From a virus: a stretch of DNA of 25,997 nucleotides. Under the pieces are notes generated by a model that was given only the letters and a program-made list of their open reading frames with translations, had not been told where the DNA came from and searched no databases. Shown here one piece after another: positions 23,771 to 25,997 of this stretch. A program made the position numbers and the translations under genes. How positions within the stretch are numbered: the stretch's first letter is position 1; each line of letters starts with the position of its first letter. Location of the stretch: positions 1 to 25,997 of the IMG/VR virus record IMGVR_UViG_3300032287_003598, one strand, 5' to 3'.

Positions 23771-24232
23771 ATGTACAACACTTTACACCAACCCTATCAT
23801 ATGTATGACCAGTATGACTTTGAAACCATACTTGATTTTACATCAATGAACAACAGACTATTTTGTACATTTACAGCTTTAAATGAGTTGGATTCACTCA
23901 TTTCAGAACTATCTAATAGGTATTCTATTATGTACAATAAAATGTTTGTACTACATGTTAAAAGTAATAACGAATATGTTGTTACATATAATGTAGATCA
24001 AGGCAATGTAAATGATATTCCTGAACAAACAATTTTGGTTCATAGAAAAAAAGAATCAAATACACTTTACACCATAAACGCTTTAAATGAATTAATTAAA
24101 AGATTAAATGGTGGAGCAGTTGACACAAAATACCCAGTAAACTGGCAACATTATAAAAATTGTATATTGTTAACTCAACATAATGAGATTAAGCAATTGA
24201 ATACAAAGATTTTTAAAATTGTTGAATTATAA
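23771..24232 (+). CDS. Hypothetical protein between polymerase and gp32-like genes
   Basis: This 153-residue protein has no signal peptide or membrane segment. N-terminal DFETILDFTSMNNRLFCTFTALNELDSLISELSNRY is strand then helix. The middle, FVLHVKSNNEYVVTYNVDQG, is beta-rich. TILVHRKKESNTLYTINALNELIKRLNGG (about 96-124) is a basic strand-turn-helix that looks like the most conserved core, and it ends in LNTKIFKIVEL. It starts 5 bases after the polymerase stop with the same TAAAAGTTATG junction seen before the hub gene at 17834. I do not recognise the family. Placement between polymerase and ssDNA-binding genes suggests a replication, recombination or translational-control role; that is inference only. 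Confidence 0.65.
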   Translation: MYNTLHQPYHMYDQYDFETILDFTSMNNRLFCTFTALNELDSLISELSNRYSIMYNKMFVLHVKSNNEYVVTYNVDQGNVNDIPEQTILVHRKKESNTLYTINALNELIKRLNGGAVDTKYPVNWQHYKNCILLTQHNEIKQLNTKIFKIVEL

Positions 24233-24233
24233 T

Positions 24234-24264
24234 TTGGTTATCCCAAAAAAGGTTATTATATTTA
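24234..24264 (+). promoter_or_regulatory. Bacteroidota-type promoter of the gp32-like gene
   Basis: TTGG (24234-24237), then 19 bases, then TATATTTA (24257-24264), is the third example of this layout and the closest to the Bacteroidota TTTG / TAnnTTTG consensus (the first box reads TTTG at 24233-24236). The ATG at 24292 lies 27 bases further on. A second AT-rich stretch, TTATAAATAAA (24274-24284), resembles the late motif's right half. Confidence 0.6.
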
Positions 24265-24291
24265 AGTTGTAAATTATAAATAAAGTTATAT

Positions 24292-25113
24292 ATGAATCTA
24301 GATGCAATCAAGAAAAAACTTGAATCAATGCAAAAAACCTCAAACGGAGGTTCAAACAATTCAAGCAATGTGAAGCGATTTAAGCCTACCATTGGAAAGC
24401 AAACGGTTAGAGTTGTTCCGTTCAAATACAACAAAGAATTTCCATTTACGGAAATGAAATTTTACTACGGTATCGGAAGTAAAAAAGTAATTGCCTCACC
24501 ATTAAACTGGGGAGAAAAAGATCCAATTGCAGAATTTGCAAAACAATTACGTGGTACAAACGATAAGGAAAACTGGCGTTTGGCTAAAAAATTAGATCCT
24601 AAAACTCGTATTTACGCTCCTGTAGTAGTAAGAGGTGAAGAATCTGAAGGTGTTCAATTGTGGGAATTTGGTAAAGAAATTTACGAAGCATTTTTACAAA
24701 TGGCAGCTGACGAGGAAGTAGGAGATTTCTCAGACATCATGTCAGGTAGAGATATTAAATTAACTACAGTAGGACCAGAGGCTACAGGTACAAAGTACAA
24801 TAAAACTACTATTGCACCTTCAATGAAAATCTCTCCATTATCCAATGATTCAAAATTAGTTGAAAAACTATTGGATGAACAAGAAAATCCACTTGATTTA
24901 TACAAACCACTTCCATTTGATACTATCAAACAAGCACTTCAAGAATGGTTAAACCCTGAAGATGGAGAAGATGAAGTTGAAGAAGTAGAGGATGAAGTGA
25001 AAGAAGAACCAAAATCAAACTACAGTTTATCAACTAAACCAGCTGCTAAAAAATCTAAAGCAGATGCGTTTGATGATTTGTTTGATGACGAGGATGATGA
25101 TTCTCCATTTTAA
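24292..25113 (+). CDS. Single-stranded DNA-binding protein, T4 gp32-like
   Basis: This 273-residue protein has the gp32 organisation. A short basic N-terminus (MNLDAIKKKLESMQK) serves cooperative binding, a core holds KRFKPTIGKQTVRVVPF and FTEMKFYYGIG, and there is a helix-rich middle (EKENWRLAKKLDPKTRIYAPVVVRG). A long acidic C-terminus (about 222-273) ends DDEDDDSPF, the usual protein-docking tail of SSBs. Unlike T4 gp32, the chain contains no cysteine at all, so the zinc ribbon of T4 is absent. It precedes the UvsX-like recombinase by 13 bases, the expected pairing for replication and recombination. It coats ssDNA and recruits polymerase and recombinase. Confidence 0.88.
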   Translation: MNLDAIKKKLESMQKTSNGGSNNSSNVKRFKPTIGKQTVRVVPFKYNKEFPFTEMKFYYGIGSKKVIASPLNWGEKDPIAEFAKQLRGTNDKENWRLAKKLDPKTRIYAPVVVRGEESEGVQLWEFGKEIYEAFLQMAADEEVGDFSDIMSGRDIKLTTVGPEATGTKYNKTTIAPSMKISPLSNDSKLVEKLLDEQENPLDLYKPLPFDTIKQALQEWLNPEDGEDEVEEVEDEVKEEPKSNYSLSTKPAAKKSKADAFDDLFDDEDDDSPF

Positions 25114-25126
25114 TTAAAAATAATTT

Positions 25127-25997
25127 ATGGCTAAAGGAAGAAAATCGCTAACAGAGGCGGCGGACAAAGAACTGAAAACCGCCTTTAGTTTAGATAAATT
25201 TAAAGCAAATAAAGGTTTAGCGTCCAACGTTAAATTTAAAGAACAAAGATGGATTCCATTTTCACCGGCTTTGCAAGAAGCATTATCCATCCCCGGAATC
25301 CCTATGGGTCATAATGCTATGGTTCGAGGTAAAAGTAACACAGGAAAGTCTACTATGACTATTGAAATAGCAGTCAATGCTCAAAAAATGGGAGTATTAC
25401 CTGTGTTAATCATTACCGAAATGAAACACGATTGGGAACACTGGAAAAAAATGGGTTTTCAAATCGATGATGTAGTTGATACAGATACTGGAGAAATTGT
25501 AGATCAAACTGGATTTTTTATCTATAGAGATAGAAGTACTCTAAACTCAATTGAGGATATTGCTGAGTTCATTATTGATTTATTAACTGAACAGAAAAAG
25601 GGTAACTTACCATATGATTTATTATTTATTTGGGATTCAGTTGGTTCAATACCATGCCAAATGTCAATTGAGCAAGGTAAAAATAACCCAATGTGGAACG
25701 CAGGAGCTATTGCAACTCAATTCGGTAATTTCATTAACCAGCAGATTGTAATGTCTCGTAAGGAAAGCTCAAAATACACGAATACCTTGTTTATTGTAAA
25801 CAAAGTAGGTGTTGCTCCGGCTTTAACTCCAATGTCACAACCTAGAATGACAAACAAAGGTGGAGATACATTTTACTATGATGTTTCTTTATGTTTAACA
25901 TTTGGTAATGTTACAAATGCAGGTACATCTAAAATTAATGCTGTAAAAGATAAGAAAAAAGTTGAATTTGCATTACGTACTAAAATTGCCTGTGATA
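25127..25997 (+). CDS. uvsX: RecA/UvsX-like recombinase (3' end outside window)
   Basis: The ATG at 25127 lies 13 bases after the gp32-like stop; 290 residues are visible and no stop is reached. Walker A is G68-KSNT-GKS (68-75), Walker B is LLFIWDS with Asp170, and Glu98 in the ITEMKHDW segment is placed like the catalytic Glu of RecA. Phosphate-sensing and L2-like positions follow (FIVNKVGVAPAL, about 225-236), then the C-terminal core. The length and its pairing with gp32 favour the T4 UvsX type, which forms presynaptic filaments on ssDNA for strand exchange and recombination-dependent replication. It could also be a divergent RecA-like ATPase; the ATPase class is certain, the exact name less so. 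Confidence 0.82.
   Translation, partial: MAKGRKSLTEAADKELKTAFSLDKFKANKGLASNVKFKEQRWIPFSPALQEALSIPGIPMGHNAMVRGKSNTGKSTMTIEIAVNAQKMGVLPVLIITEMKHDWEHWKKMGFQIDDVVDTDTGEIVDQTGFFIYRDRSTLNSIEDIAEFIIDLLTEQKKGNLPYDLLFIWDSVGSIPCQMSIEQGKNNPMWNAGAIATQFGNFINQQIVMSRKESSKYTNTLFIVNKVGVAPALTPMSQPRMTNKGGDTFYYDVSLCLTFGNVTNAGTSKINAVKDKKKVEFALRTKIACD

Noticed and set aside
24213-24929. Two minus-strand frames (24213-24434 and 24681-24929)
   Set aside because: Antisense to the gp32-like gene and its promoter region; Ser-rich complement of the acidic coding sequence.
1-25997. tRNA genes, CRISPR arrays, insertion sequences, integrase or attachment sites
   Set aside because: No cloverleaf-like sequence, regularly spaced repeats, transposase or integrase was seen; gaps between genes are mostly under 60 bases and the longest (8897-8995) is filled by the terminator and promoter.

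Overview
The window is a 26 kb, AT-rich stretch of a tailed phage genome. All recognisable genes lie on the + strand and are tightly packed. The virion genes are those of a contractile-tailed (myovirus, T4-like) phage: two tail sheath proteins, a gp19-type tail tube, a gp26-type baseplate/chaperone protein, a tape measure, a gp53-type wedge protein and large baseplate/hub proteins. The host is most likely a member of the Bacteroidota, probably a flavobacterium. Three signals support this: promoters resembling the Bacteroidota TTTG / TAnnTTTG type, A-rich translation starts without Shine-Dalgarno sequences, and secreted proteins carrying Bacteroidota-type signal peptides and a type IX secretion (T9SS) C-terminal domain.

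Layout. 1-4131: fibre/adhesin region, with a partial Ser/Thr/Gly-rich fibre protein, three LamG-like (concanavalin-fold) paralogues, a small unknown and a second fibre-like protein. 4190-8896: a small coiled-coil protein, two tandem sheath paralogues and the tail tube, closed by a clear hairpin terminator. 8996-10716: a self-contained cassette of three secreted proteins with its own promoter; the last ends in a gliding-motility/T9SS type B sorting domain. 10734-22471: remaining tail and baseplate genes, including a gp26-like/gp51-like pair joined by an out-of-frame overlap (candidate programmed frameshift), the tape measure, baseplate proteins, gp53, a hub protein and a possible tail lysin. 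22515-25997: replication and recombination genes, namely a compact family A DNA polymerase, an unknown protein, a gp32-like ssDNA-binding protein and a RecA/UvsX-like recombinase running off the right edge.

Regulation. Two promoter-like classes can be read. An ATATTTATAAYAAAA motif sits just before eight structural or tail transcription starts (candidate late element). A second type, TTGG-N19-TATMTTWA, precedes only the polymerase, the gp32 gene and the secreted cassette. The secreted cassette therefore appears to be regulated like early/replication genes although it lies inside the tail operon. This is the most unusual feature of the window: a phage-encoded set of proteins that look designed for export by the host, one with a tag for the host's own T9SS.
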